64,000 bases of DNA from Scenedesmus sp. ARA3 (GCA_004335835.1 RWJK01000982.1:58831-122830); one strand, 5' to 3'; positions 12,528-25,566 are shown, counted from the stretch's first letter. Notes: generated from the letters alone by a model not told the origin. Numbers and translations: made by a program.

Positions 12528-13083
12528 CTGCCCCTCTGTAGTTCAAGCCACCAACCTAGCAGCTGACTTGCACACTGTTTACACGTCTGCTGCTGCTGTT
12601 CATGTTGCTGCTGCTGCTGCTGGTGTGAACGTTGCATTGGCTACAGCACAGACAGCTAGGGAATTGTGTCTTGTGCATGGCCCTGCTGACGCTGGCTGCC
12701 TCACTTGTAACTGAACAACAGGGCGCAGCACCATCCACAACCACACAAACACTCCTGCAACATCATGCAACCAAGAGTAACCTTTCACATGCCTCACCAG
12801 CTTGGGTTCATGGTATTCTCCTTGCTGCACAGGCCAAGAAGTGCAACTCAAGTTCAACAACAAATTGCTGCAGTATGCAGCTCATATGCAGCTCATACGG
12901 CTCATGGCAGCCACAGCAGACCTCTTCAGCTGCTAGAGCCTCCCTCAAGTACCTTGTCACTTGCAGGATGCGCATCCCATGCTGCGCCACACTTGCAGGA
13001 AACCGCCAGCTGAACATGTGTGACATGTCGGGCCGTCTAATATCTAAAGAAACAACGATACCGATATGAGTGCCAGGCTCACC

Positions 13084-13508
13084 TGAAATTCGTATGTTTT
13101 GTCGTCCACGTTCAGCAGCCTGTCCAGGTATGTGGTCACATGCACCTCCACTGGCACAGCAGGCGGGCTGTCGCCATTGCCGACAAACGGCATCGGCTGC
13201 TGCGCAGTCACAGCCATCAGCAGCCCAGGCACCCTCCAGCTGCTGCTGCTGCTGCTGCTGCTGCTGTTTTTTGGGGTGCAAGGGCTGCTGCATGCCATCA
13301 GCAGCAGCAGAATCAGCAGTGCCCGCTGAAGGTGTTGCTGCAGCGGCTGCTGTCGCTTGCAGGAGGGTCTGTTGCAATGAGTCGGTGGCCATCCTGCAAG
13401 CAGCATCATACAGCCCACTGGGTGTGGCCTCTGTGCCTCTGTGCCAGCGATTGATGACAGTATGCAGCTGATTGGCTGGAGTTGCACTTGCAAAGCGAGA
13501 ACAAGCAT
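13084..13508 (-). pseudogene. Duplicate of channel exon 1 (alternative first exon or relic)
   Basis: An open segment ends at 13084 with AQQPMPFVGNGDS, PVEVHVTTYLDRLLNVDD and a GTGAGC donor. It is clearly homologous to exon 1 at 12072-12527 (AQQPMPFQGQGDA, PTEVHVSMFVDRLLGVDD) and leaves in the same phase 0. It could splice to exon 2 as a mutually exclusive first exon, or be a relic of a tandem duplication. A hydrophobic stretch with a Ser run precedes the conserved part. No partner exons were found for an independent gene. Confidence 0.75.
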
Positions 13509-14684
13509 TGGCCACTTACACAGGAGCAGGGCGGCATTCTATCACAAATGACTGAGCTTTCCACGTAAAACTCTGCCACATCAGCAGTACATGCTCTGTA
13601 AGGCAGCAGCTGTTGTTTACGGCCGTTGTTGGTACATCAAAAAGGCATTATCAGCGCAAACCAAGCCTGTATCGCCCTGATGCCACCAAGCGGCATCCCC
13701 TGACTGTATGTAAGCACAATGGCCAACAACCCACCCTGTGCTGCTACTGGGCCCGCTTGCTCCTGCTGCAGCCAATCGCGTGCAGCTCCGCTCATGAAAG
13801 ACAGCACGCCAGTCGGCAACGAGTGCCGCCAGTCTCTTGTGTTGAGCGGGTCCAGGCACCCTCACTGGTCGTTGAACTGCTCAACAACTTGCTGCTGGTG
13901 ACTGTGACCCCATCAAGCGAACATAGTCGATGCCCACTGCGGAAGGTTGTAGCAATGCAGCAGAATTGGCCTTTTACAGCGGACAAAGATTCGTGGTGTC
14001 AATCGTGATGATTAGATTAGGGCTTGAGGTCATTTCAGAAAGATGCATGCTTTTCGACAGAAAAAGTAATCTCAATAAACCTCATTACCACAATGTAGTA
14101 CGCCTTGGCTGCACCTTCATGGCTGCGCAACTGAACTCCCGAACTCCCGGCATTTGTCATATGAGGTCGAGGCACAATAGGGGAGTGCCTAGCATATGTC
14201 AACCTTAACTTGCAGGCTTCCTCTGTCTGGAGGTGTTCGTAGCTGAGTGCTGCACATAGTTGCAGGGCAGCACCTCGCATCGAATTCCTTGTTGCATCTT
14301 GACACTACAGCCTAGGTTGCTGCAGCAAACAATTCGGATTATTACTATCGTTTTGATCCTGTTCAGGTGAGCTGCTGCAGCGCAAGAACTTAAAGCTGCC
14401 GTGCAACGGGCATCGCTGCTGGCCTTGGATCGCTTAGTCTCGCGCACTCTGTATATCTTAACACATATTACTAAAGATCTTGGTCCCTGACAACGGTACC
14501 GGCCTGGTCTGCAATGTCTCCTACACCCTACACCTGCCTGCTGCATGATTCACAGGTGAAGAGCAACATGAGCACGTTCTAGCTGTGCAGACGCTGTCGG
14601 GAGCCCTCATCTGCTGCCGTTACCAGCAGCAGCGCAGCAGCTTCGAAGCTGCTGTGTGGGCAGCAGCAGGCAGCAGCAACCCAC
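13509..14684. other. Divergent intergenic region
   Basis: It separates the channel gene (-) from the LRR/RING gene (+) and should contain both promoters. Short hydrophobic open frames on the minus strand around 13617-13865 have no family resemblance. An in-frame TAG near 14579 closes the RING gene frame upstream. Confidence 0.5.
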
Positions 14685-15861
14685 ATGGACGTCCAACTAG
14701 CGCATGCCCGCGCTCCAGCAGGAGAGCATGCTGCCAGCTCTGCTGCAGCTCGCAGCAGCCAAGCAGCAGCTACTACTGGCAGCAGCAGCAGCAGCAGCAA
14801 TGACAATGATGCTGGCAGCAGCCAGCTGCCTTTCAGCCAGGGCGGTACTGATGCCCCACAGGGCGACAGCACGCAGCAATCGCAGCCACAGCCACACACG
14901 CTGCGCAGCAGCACCAGCAACGCAGACATGACCAGCAGCGGCAGCAGCAGCAGCGGCGACGACCCAGACACAGCAGCAGCAGCAGCAGCCGGCAGCAGCA
15001 GAAAGCCCAGCAAGCAGCAGCAGCTGTTTGACGCGTTAGATGGCGCCAGCCTGGCACTCACTACAGCCAGCCTCGGACTATCAGCCGCGCTGTGTGCGCT
15101 GTGCCTAAACCACACCAGCCTTGCCTGGGCCGGGGTTTTGCTGCTAGGGTTTATTGTGGCAGCCCCTGTTGTGGTTGGGGCGCTGATCCTGGCTCGAAAC
15201 CATTGGCTGGTGGTGGCGCTGCGCTACTGCCTGTCAGTGGCGGCCCTGCAGCGCGACAGCGGGCTAGGGTTTACCAGCGTGCGCAGCAGGGTTTTGCGGC
15301 TGGTGCTGTCAGGGCTTAGCAGCTGCCTGCTGAGCATGGTGGGCCTGGTGGTGGCGCTGTACCTCACGGCGTGCTACGTGGTGAGCTGGCGGCTGCTGCT
15401 GCTGTTTCTTGCTTGCTGTTGCTGTTGCTGCAGACAGTGTGTAGGGAGTGTGCGTGCTGCCTGGGTGCTGATTATCTTGTTTGCTGAGCTGCAACATGTT
15501 TTGTATGTGCCATTCCCCTGACTTCAGTGTGTGTTTCTGTGTTACATGGGCCTGGCTGAGTCATGTCTCTGCAGCATGAGTCATTGGCGAGTCATATCTT
15601 AGCAAGTGTGATGCGCACTTGCAGGTGTGACCACCTACGGGTCATAGGCTATGACTGTCAGTTTGGTTGATAGGTTTGATGTCGCAAGCATCAGATGAGT
15701 TGGGTCTATGCAGTAACGTATGCTTTAGGGCGCGCTGGCCTTACTCAGCTGGCTGCCAGCTGCGGTGCAGCACGCAACACGGCGTCAGTCTCACACGCTT
15801 CAGGCAATGCTGCTGTCTGTTGTTTCGCCAGTGTTGTAACCCCTTTTGTTCCTCAACATGC

Positions 15862-15911
<50 letters not shown>

Positions 15912-18506
15912 ACAGGTCACTGCGGTGCTGTCTGTGCCGCTGCTGGACTGTGCGCTGCTGGTGTCGCTGCTGCCGTGGCCGCGGCGCCGCTTCATCGCGC
16001 AGGACCTGGTCTTTCTGGAGAGCTACAAGCCGGTGGGTGCAGGGTTTAGGCAGCAGCAGCCGGGGTTTTGGATCACAGGCTGAACCCTGCCTAGTCATAG
16101 GCAGAGCCCTGCCGAGTCATAGGCTGGGTTCAGCAGACATGGTTTGGTGCGGCGCGGCATTGCGCAGGACCTGGTGTTCCTGGAGAGCTGCAAGCCGGTG
16201 GGTGCAGGGTTTAGGTAGAGGATCATGAAGAGCTCTCAATGAACGATCATTACACTATATATATATTAGCCGTTTACGGCGTTTATACTAGCCGGCACTG
16301 CTAATAGGGCGGTTGGGTGGGTGTAGCTGTTGTGCCTATGAGTTTTAGGTGGGTCCCTGCTTTTAGGGGCAGTGTTGAGGGGGGCTCGGGTTTGGGTTGG
16401 CGAGCCCCGTTTCCCAAATGTAACAATTCATTCATTCTGATGCAGCAAGGCGAAAGTATAAACATATACAGGGTAGTATATAAGAACCCTGCCTAGTCAT
16501 AGGCAGGGTTCAGCAGACGTGGTTCGGTGGGGTGCGGCACTGCGCAGGACCTGGTCTGCCTGGAGAGCTACAAGCCGGTCTTTATTTTTGGCTTGGGCCG
16601 TAGACTTCAGCAATTTGCAGGCCTTGCTGGGCAGGGTTCAGTGTTCACAGATGTTCTGGGCCTCCTGTGACAGCTGCTGTATTCTCAACAAGTTGCGGCT
16701 GTTATAGCTGCCAGGCTGGGCGAAGACACTGTGTTGCTCATTTACTGCCATGACTGCTGAAGTTTAGCAGGTTGACAGCACAAACAATTTGGGAGGACCG
16801 ACGGCTGTTTTGCTACCGCTGCCGCTGCTGCTGTGTGTGTTACTGGTGCTGCAGGCGCGCGCGCTCGTGTCAGTGCTGCTGCAGGCACTGCCGCTTGCAG
16901 CCATCTCGCTGCTGCTGCTCTCAGCCGGACTCAGCGGTCACACAGCAGCAGCAACACCAGCTGCTGCCGCCCGCAGCACAAACAGTAGCAGCAGCAGCAG
17001 CATTGACACCAGCAGCGGCAGCAACAGCAGCAGCAACAGCACGAGCCTGTTGCAGCGTGCATTCCCGATGTCTGTGTTTAGGTATGCCAGCGATAGCAAT
17101 GCAGGCAGCAGGGGTGGCCGTAGAATGCTGCTGCTTGAAGAGCCAGCAGCGCAGGAGCAGCAGCAGCGGGTGCTGCCACATGACATTAAATTGCATTCTG
17201 ACTTGTCCAAAGTTGCAGCTGTCCACCCCAGCAGCAGCCAGCAGCAGCTCACTGCAGATCCTCAGCTCTCAGCAAGGCGCAAGCTGAGAGCAGCAGCAGC
17301 AGCAGCAGCAGCAGCGCCTGCGCCACCCCCTGCAGGCCCCCCCTCCCCTCCAACACCCCCACCCCCTCCCCCAGGACCTGAACCCCCAACCCCAGCCTTC
17401 ACCAGGGTTCAGTGGACGCCCGAAACCCTAAGCAAAGCCCTGGCGGCTGCATTCAACCGCAGTACTGCTGCGGCCGCAGCAGCAGCTGCAACGCCCAGCA
17501 GCAGCAGCAGCAGTGCAGCAGCAGCAGGGCGGCCAGATGCAGTGGGGTTGGGTGCTGGGGGTGTACTGCCTACTGTGCAAGTGATAGCCAGTGGCAAGCA
17601 GGGGGGTGATGTGCAGCTGACCGTAGTTGTACCGCCTGTTCCAGGAGCTGTACCGCCTGCATCAGGCAGTACAACTGGCAGCAGCAGTACAGGCGGTACA
17701 GCCACTGATGCATCCGGACTGCCTCTGCTGGGGCTTGGAGGCTTTGGCAGTACAAATGGCAGCAGGAGACAGGGCCTCCGCGGGCCTGGCCTCGGGGCGC
17801 CATATAACAGTAATAACATTGTTATAACAGTCCCGAGCTGGGACGCGATCAGCGACGCTGCGCGGCAGCTGCCGGCACCGCTACTGTACGTGGCAGCCAT
17901 ATTTGGCTTGCTAGATGCGGTACTGGTGCTGCTGCTGCTGCTGCTGGGCTGCAGAGTGGCTCGTGTCGGGGTTTTGCGGCAGCTGGGTTTAACGCTGCGG
18001 CTCAAGGGTGGGCTGCGGCTGCCGGATTATGTTGCTGACGAGGCGCTGGCGCAGATGGTGAAGGACGGTGGCCGGCGGCTGCACCTGAGCAATGTGTGGT
18101 ACTGGGGCAGCAGCAGCAGCAGCGCTGGAGGCAAGCTGCCGCTGGTTCCCAGGTGCGTGTTCTGGTGCTGTGCTGATCTTGCTGAACTTGCATTACTGTG
18201 ATTTAGGTCTGGGCGTGAGATGGGGCAGCAGCAGCAGCAGCAGCAGCAGCGGCAAGCTGCCGCTGGTTTCCAGGTGCGTGTTATGATGCTGTGCTACTGC
18301 TGTGCAGTAGAGCGGCACTGCGATGTGTCTGCTGCATGTGTTCTGCGCTTCAATGGAACATGTGTGTTGTACCAGCATGGCTGCGAGACGCAGGATATCG
18401 CTGGTTGCTGCGAGGTGCTGTTTCAGCTGTCACTTGTGTATCAGCCTGTTATCATGCCATCACTTTTTTGTTGTGGTGTACAGGCGGTGGGCTTGCTTTA
18501 TCTACA

Positions 18507-18556
<50 letters not shown>

Positions 18557-20301
18557 AGGTACCTGTTCCCTCCTGATGGGGGCTGGCTGGTGCCTGGCCA
18601 GATGTGCCACCTGGCTGCACAGGCCTACAGCAGCCTCGCCGACAGCAGCAGCAGCAGCGGCAACAGCGGCAACAGCAGCACTGTGCAGGTAAGGCAGCAG
18701 CAGCAGTGGGTGCGGTGGCAGCACTTGCACACAGCAGGAAACATACAGCATGTTGAATGCGTGTGTCACTGCGTGAACATGACAGCTCCAGGGTGTCTTA
18801 TCAACTCCGACCCTGTCCCCCAACCCTGCCCTCATTTTCACAATCACGTTTGCAACGCCTCCCTCACTCTTCTCAAGTCCTCTCACTCTGCCTCCCTCAC
18901 TCTTCCGCACCTCCTGCTCATGTCCACACAGGTCCTGGAAATCGAGCACGCAGCATCACAAGACCTTTCAGTGCTGCTTCGTGGCGGCCTGGAGTCCCTG
19001 CCACAGCTGCGCAGCGTGTCCCTCAACTGGTGCTGCTTAGGCATCAACTGCCTACCCCCGCAGCTGCTACTGGCCAGCAAGTGCCTGCAAACTCTCACAC
19101 TTTCACGGTGTGAAGTTTCCGGCTACGGCGCGTCACTTCTCAAGGAACTTCTCGCCAGCCGCAGCTGCCCGCTGGTGTCACTTTCCATCGTGAAGTGCCA
19201 GATGAGCAGCACCAGTGTGCGGGCGATCGCGGCTGGCGTCGCTGTGAACTCCAGCCTGCGGAGTGTGAAGTTTAGTGGGAACTTGGGCGGGAAGCCAGCC
19301 GCACTCGCCTTTGCAACCGCACTGCAGGCAAACCCTGGCAGCCTGCAGCACCTAAACCTCAGCTTCAACAAGCTCTGCCCCAGCGGGGGTGACGCTCTGG
19401 CAAATGCAATCGCGTCAGCACATGCACGCGCAGCAGCAGCAGCCGGCAGCAGCAGCAGCAGCAGCAGCAGCAGCGGCAGTGGTCTGCAGCGACTCATCGT
19501 GCAGCGCAAGGAGGTTGGCGGAGCAGGGCTCAGGGCTTTAGTCCAGGGCTTAAGGCGCTGCACAGGGTATAGCGGCAAGCTGAGCCTCAGGGTTTTGCAG
19601 CAGCCAAACCCTGGGGCGGCCCAGGGCGAGGGTTCAGGGCCTGGGGTTTTGGAGCCGTGTGTGGTTCAGCTTGTGGAGCTGCCAGCTGTGTTTGTTATTC
19701 ATGAAGATCAGGAGCTGCTGATGTCGGAGTCATGGCTAGAACCGCTGCTGGCTAAGCTGCAGCAGCAGCAGCAGCAGCAGCAAGACAGCAATCAGGAGGA
19801 GCGGCAGCAGGATGCTGATTGCAGCGCGCAGGGCAGTAGCACAACAGCAGCAGCAGCAGCAGCAGCAGATCACACAGTGATCACCCTGCTGGACGATGCA
19901 GTGCCAGCAGCAGCAGCAGCAGATGCTGATGTTGATGCAAGCAAGGACGCTGGCAGCAGCAACAGCAGCAGCAGGTGCGACCAGCGCAGCAAGCCTGCTG
20001 CTGCTGCCCTCAAGCGCGATGCTGCTGCTGCAACAGGCAGCAGCAGCCCTAGCCGCAGCCCAAGCCCCAACAGCAGCAGCAGCAGCCACCGCAGGGCTGC
20101 TAGCGTGAGCAGCTTTGCCAGCAGCAGCAGCAGCAGCAGCAGCAAGCCAGCTGACGCAGACAGCAGCTGCCCAGGGTTCAGCCCTGTCGCATTGTCCATA
20201 GAACCCTGCCGCTCTCTGCTGCTGCCGGACGGGCCTACCCCTATGGGCAGCACAGCCGACTGCATCACAGCTCAGTCGGTTGCTGCTGCAGCAGCAGCAG
20301 T

Positions 20302-20339
<38 letters not shown>

Positions 20340-21834
20340 TTGAGCAGCTCAGGGGCGGCCCCATGCTGATTTTTTTGAGCCAGAACGATCCATGTGACAG
20401 TGTGGCAGCAGCACTTAAGAATGTGGAAGGGCTGGTGACAGCTGACCTGGCTGGCCTGCCCCTGGGCAACAAGGTGGGTGTTAATTTGTTGTGTTACATA
20501 ACAACATAAAATAACATAGCAACATATTAAAAAGCAATTAATGTGAGAGGCTGCGCAGCAGGTGTGCTGAAGTGCTTGAGGGGTGGTGGCGGCTGACGTG
20601 GCTGGCTTGGCTCCGGGGGAAGGCGTCTGTCTCTTACATAACAACATCAACATGACAGAATTTTGTTATCAAAGGGCGTGTGCGTCAAGATTTGGTGTGC
20701 ATCGCAGAGCCTTGTGGTCGCAGCAACCTATCACTGTCCCATACACATGTGTTGCTCACGCACCTGCCGCATTCTGCTGCTGCCTGAACCCCAAAATCCC
20801 ACATCTCCAAACCCTCAACCCTGCAGGGTGTCAAGGCAGTCGCGTCAGCCCTGCAGGATGCCTCCAGCCTACAGCAGCTGCTCCTGCAGGATACTTGCCT
20901 GCTAGAAGAGGGAGCAGTAGCACTAGCAGCAGGCCTGATCAAGCGTGCCAGTGCAGGACCCAGGTCAGCAGCAGGCTCTTCTGCTGCTGCTGCTGCTGCT
21001 GGAGGTGGCGGCAGCTCCAATGCAACAGCACCTGACCATGGCCGCAGCAGCAGCAGGCGCCACCGCCGGCAGCTGGGCAGCACGCAGCAGCAGCAGCAGC
21101 AGGGTAGTGACAGGCGCGGCAGCAGCAGCAGCAGCAGCAGTGGCAGCCAACCAGCTGCAGCTGCTGCTGCTGCTGCTGCTGCTGTGGACAGTCTTACGCC
21201 GCAGCAGCAGCGGCCTGCTGGCAGCAGCGCTGGCACAGCAGCAGCAGCAGCAGCAGCGGCAGTCTCGGCAGTGCTGACTCAGCGCAACCCAAATGTGTTG
21301 CGCGTGCTGGATCTCAGCCGCAACACCATCTGTGACGCCGGCGCAACAGCGCTTGCAGCAGCAGTCTCATCGGGCGCGTGCCCGCATTTGAAACAGCTGT
21401 CATTGGATGACAACCGCTACCCCTTTGACTGGTCAACCATAATGCAGCTGCAGCGGCTCGAGATGATCCAGCCAGGGCTGAGGGTTGAGCTGGGGGCCCC
21501 AAGCACCTGGTGCTTAAACCCTGGGGTTTTGGCCGGCACTGAGTCTGGGCTAAACCCTGCCTGCGGCAGCAGCAGCAGCAGCGCGTCTTCAGAGTGCAGT
21601 GAAGACTTGTGCGGGGTATGTTTTGATGCCCCTAATAGCTTGCACATCACCAGCTGTAGCCACAGGCTGTGCATTGACTGTTATAAGAGGCTGGTGAGAG
21701 CAGCAGCAGGCAGCGGCGCCAGCAGCAGTAGGCAGCTGCAGCAGCTGGGGCGTGCGGGGTGCCCTGCCTGCCCCTTCTGCCGTACCCCCATGACTGGCTT
21801 CATGTACTCTGCATGGGTGCAGGAGGAGCAGTGA
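14685..21834 (+). CDS. Multi-pass membrane LRR protein with C-terminal RING finger (E3 ligase-like)
   Basis: Predicted ubiquitin ligase anchored in a membrane; substrates unknown. Exons 14685-15380, 15916-16032, 16771-18152, 18559-18688, 18932-20473, 20827-21834 join in frame to about 1624 residues. Exons 1-3 encode several hydrophobic helices (for example WAGVLLLGFIVAAPVVVGAL) and a long Ser/Ala/Pro-rich part. A further helix follows at LLYVAAIFGLLDAVLVLLLL. Exons 5-6 carry ribonuclease-inhibitor-type LRRs (LQHLNLSFNKL, LRVLDLSRNTI). The C-terminus (about 1551-1607) is a C3HC4 RING: CGVC, SCSH, LCIDC and CPFCR with all eight ligands. The exon 2/3 link is the least certain, because the intron at 16033-16770 holds two more copies of the exon 2 end. 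The start is the first Met after an upstream stop. Confidence 0.82.
15864..15908 (+). repeat. (CTG)n tract forming a 3' splice region
   Basis: About 15 CTG units end a few bases before the CAACAG acceptor of exon 2 of the LRR/RING gene. Confidence 0.9.
16140..16585 (+). repeat. Two copies of LRR/RING exon 2 donor edge
   Basis: The exon 2 end (ATCGCGCAGGACCTGG through the GTGGGTGCAGGGTTTAGG intron start, original 15993-16050) recurs at 16158-16216 and 16536-16581. The first copy keeps the donor; the second runs into different sequence. A non-triplet segment and a palindrome lie between them. Confidence 0.88.
16485..16510. other. Perfect 11-bp inverted repeat with GTCA loop
   Basis: AACCCTGCCTA and TAGGCAGGGTT flank GTCA. 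A near copy with the same left arm and loop begins at 16083. A second stem, GGGGCTCG/CGAGCCCC, lies at 16381-16408. Function unknown. Confidence 0.9.
18219..18290 (+). repeat. Copy of LRR/RING exon 3 donor edge
   Basis: GGCAAGCTGCCGCTGGTT...CAGGTGCGTGTT repeats the exon 3 end at 18105-18160, including the donor and the preceding AGC run. Confidence 0.92.
18508..18556 (+). repeat. (CTG)n tract ending in the exon 4 acceptor
   Basis: About 16 CTG units run straight into CAG, the acceptor of exon 4 of the LRR/RING gene. Confidence 0.92.
20570..20650 (+). repeat. Degenerate copy of LRR/RING exon 5 donor edge
   Basis: It resembles the exon 5 end at 20420-20510 (GCTGACCTGGCTGGC against GCTGACGTGGCTGGC). 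It extends into the intron word TTACATAACAACAT, which both copies share. Confidence 0.75.
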
Positions 21835-22591
21835 GACTGCAGCTACTGCTGCTGCTGCTGCTGCTGCTGCAACTGTACATTGATGGTTTTAGGGTTTTAG
21901 GGACTTAAACTGAACCCAGGGAGCAGCAGCCTCACGTATGCTTGCACATGTTGCACAGGAGTTGACTGTAGGAGCGAGCGAGGAACTTCACCCGCAGTGC
22001 GTGTTGCCAGCACAGCTAGGCGTATCGGGGTGTCGGCTGCTGCAGGTTCGTTGACAGCTAGCCTACATTGCACATGCCAGCAATTGAGCGCAGCGGCTAG
22101 TCAGTGAAGTGTCTGACTAGGGTAGTTGCAAGCAACCTGCCTGGTTGTGTAGTGTGGCTTTGTGGCGTGCGGCGTACTCTTGTGTGTTGATGTTGGTGTT
22201 GAAGTTGCAGTACATGTTAGGAGCTTACAGGTTCGCAGCTTGATTGCCGCACCAACTGTATGCTTGTGGTGGGCGTGCGTCAGTGCTGCGCTTGCAGCCT
22301 CTTGATTGCTGCACCAGCTGCAGTTCAGGTGTTGGGTTGCTGCTGCAGGGCCCGGCGTTTGCAAAACTTGGAAACCTTGTTGCATGCCGGCCTGTGTTGT
22401 GTTGCACCTGTTTGTTCCGCATGTTTCGGCACATGGGCGGTGCAGTGTGGATAGTGGTACGTGGTTGTTATTGGCGGTACGCCTTCTTACCGGATCAGCA
22501 ACGCAACCGCTTGGGTAGCTGTACATGTTGTGTCATGTAGATGGTGTGATTGGCTGCGCTCTTTGGTCAAGTAGAGCAGCAACAGCAGCAG

Positions 22592-22640
<49 letters not shown>

Positions 22641-24530
22641 TGATCTGCTACAGCAGCTGGCGCTGTGTACATGAGTCTGCCCTTCCTGATGGCATGTACA
22701 GATGGTGTATCCATGTGCCTGGAACCTTATGAACAGCGGTTTAAACCCCGAAGGTTTCGAGTTAGGGTTTAAACCCTGAACCCTAGGGTTTTGAAGGCAC
22801 GTCTGCATTCTGGAGCTGCGCGCGACTTGTCCTGCCCAATCTGCAGCACCGCTGACTCGTGTTGCAGGGCAGCGGTGCTGCGTTTACGGTTGGGGTTGTG
22901 CAGCATGTGTAGCTACTGCCTTTGATAGAAGTCTTTGATGAGGGACTTCAAGGTGCATGTATGGTGCTAGCACAGCAGCATTGGATGGCGTTGACGTTGG
23001 TAGCGAGACCTTGTTGGTTCCTTGTTTTATGTGTGTTGATTGGCCAGATGTAAGCAGGCGCTACCAGTGGCAATGCACATGCCACAGGGCGCCTGCATGC
23101 GTTGCAGTTAACATGGAGTTTGCAGAGTTTTCAAAGCATGCAAAGCAAACGGATCAAGCAGCAGTGCTAGCTGGCGTAGCCTGTGCTGCTTTAATGGCTG
23201 CTTTGTGCGCCGCAGCATATGCTTGCTTGCGTGAATTGATCAGCATGCTTCAGCATGCGTTTGCTAGCAAACAGCAGCGATGCTCGGACCAGTGGGGTGC
23301 ATGGCATGTGCTGTGCTTGCTTACTACGCTAGTAGCTGGGTGGCTGCTGCTGCTGTTGGGCTTGCATGTTGCGCGTTGCGGCGTGGGCAGGCAATGAGCA
23401 GCAGATGCTGGCATCGGATGCATGCCGTGCGCCGCTTATTGCTTGATCATGATGTCGAAGGGTTTAGGACGTTATGTTGCAGCATCATAGCTGCAGGATG
23501 TGTTATGTCGTGCACGTTGGGGGTACTTGGCTGCTGACATGACACATCTCACCCGGAGGCCTTTGGCGGGAAACCAACACCAACTTCAGGTCAAACCTTG
23601 GTCAAACGGACATATTGTGTGCGGTGGGGGCACCTGTGCTCTGTGTGACTGTAACTGACACCCCTAGGTAGCTGATACATGCACCCCTGTTTGTGTGCGG
23701 TGTTGGCATAGGGCATTGTGTGTGCTTTTGCTGCTGGCATGCTTGCAAATGTCCTTGCAAGGACAGTGAGCTGCATGCTAATGCTATATCTGCTCACTAT
23801 TGCCAACTCAGTCAAGGCATGTCGTGGTCCACAACAGCCTGTTGGTGTGTCAAACGCTGCCCTTCCGCGCCTGCGCTGTTGATGTGTGAAGTGCTTGCAG
23901 TGGTGGCTGTGGCTTGACTGACAGGCGATTGCATGATGGTGATGATGGCGCAGCAGCGGTTGTGGCTCAGTTCGACTGGCGTGTGCTTGAGCTGTAACTT
24001 GATGATTGCGGGACTGCAGGATTGCTTTTCTTCAAGTACTACTGGCTAGTAGCAGAGGTGTTCGGAACTGAACGCCCGTTGAGTGGGAAGGTTCAAGCAA
24101 AGCGATGTGAAGGTTCATGGAAGGCTTTGCAGTGCTGTCAGCAACACCTCTCTTCCTTGATTACGCACACCGGAAGAGGCCTCATCATCATCATCATGTT
24201 ACTCATCAAGCCATAGCATCAACGCCATCGGAACAGGCCTATTATGCTGTAGAACTTGTAACTAGCAACTTGTCACAAATGCTGAGTCAGCACCAGTCAC
24301 AATCACCAGACAGCGCGGCTCAAGCCGCCAGCCCCCACTGTGCCAGCAACCGCCCGACAGGCCCCTGACAGCAAAAGCAGACCATCAAATTGCGTGGCTC
24401 ATGCCTCATGACGCTTAATCAAGGCCCCACTGTGCCAGCTGGCAGCCGGCGGCCTCTGTAGCTAGCAACTCAGGTTCCACTGCGCCAACAACTTCGTTGG
24501 GGCCATCAAACTGCGTGGCTTATTACGTGA
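21835..24530. other. Intergenic between convergent RING and oxidase genes
   Basis: Starts with the 3' flank of the RING gene. A (CAG)n tract lies at about 22596-22640. A cluster of telomere-like words (AGGGTTTAAACCCTGAACCC) is at 22760-22790. A short Cys-rich frame at 22826-22925 begins SCPICSTADSCC and looks like a broken zinc finger. A 146-codon frame at 22957-23397 has two hydrophobic stretches but no family match; it is not called. Otherwise nothing recognisable. Confidence 0.5.
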
Positions 24531-25527
24531 TCAGCCTTGCAGATGCCACTGTGCCAGCAGCCGCCGCGCCTCCCTCACGCCCGACAGGTACGCGCCATGC
24601 ACCGTGCCCATGTGGCCCCTGCTGGTGGCCTCCCCGGCAAAGCACACCAGCGCAGCCTGCTGCTGCTGCTGCTGCTGCTGCTGGCCTGCTGCTGTGTCTT
24701 GACAGTCTAGATCGAGCAAATCCCCTGCTGCTGTTAGCGGCTGCGCCAGCACATCTGCTGTGTCGCCGTTTGCATCTGGCCCTGGGTATGAGTAGGAACC
24801 AAGGAAGCGAGGGTCAGTGGTCCAGGTGCTGCGTAGCAGCCTGACGCCTGCCAGGCTGGCGCCAGCCTGAGGCTTTTCAGGACCCCTGCCAGGCCCAGCC
24901 TGAGCCCCCTCAGGACCCCTGTCAGGCCCAGCCTGAGCACTGCCAGTACTGCCAGCACTGTCAGGCACAGCCTGAGCAGCAACAGGTGTTGTCAGGCTGC
25001 CAGGACCCCTGTCACTGCCAGCCTGAGCAGTGCCAGCAGCAGCAACACCATCAGGACTTATTTTCAGGCTGTCAGGACCCCTAGCCTGATGCCCCTCAGG
25101 CCTTTGCGGCAGTGGTATGGCAGGGAACAGCTGCAGCAGCTGCTGCAGGTGCTGCAGCACCTGGCCATCACTCAGCTGCTGCAGCTGCCCAGCAGCCCTG
25201 CCAGTCACCCACACCACTGCACAGCGCTCAGGTAAACCCTGCTGCTGCTGCTGCTGCTGCTGTTGCGAGACACTGCTGCTGCTGCTGCTGCTGTGGGGTG
25301 GCTTGATCCACTCTGGGCCATCGCCGTATCGCCAGGAGTGCAGGCCCAGCAGCCAGCTGGGCAATGCACCATGCTGCTGCTGCTGCTGCTGCTGCTGCCG
25401 CTCAGCCTCGGAAGAAGCACCAGTGCTGCTGGTGCTGGTACTGGTGCTGAAGCAGTCGACGTAGACAGGGTCGTGCACTGGCACATCTGGTGCAGGAGCA
25501 TGCGGCTGTGGGCCCTGCTGCTGCTGC

Positions 25528-25566
<39 letters not shown>

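Noticed and set aside
16381..16510. Hairpins as bacterial-type terminators
   Set aside because: They lie inside an intron of a eukaryotic gene and have no T-run.
22957..23397. 146-codon frame with two hydrophobic stretches
   Set aside because: No family resemblance, no supporting splice context; kept as a note only.
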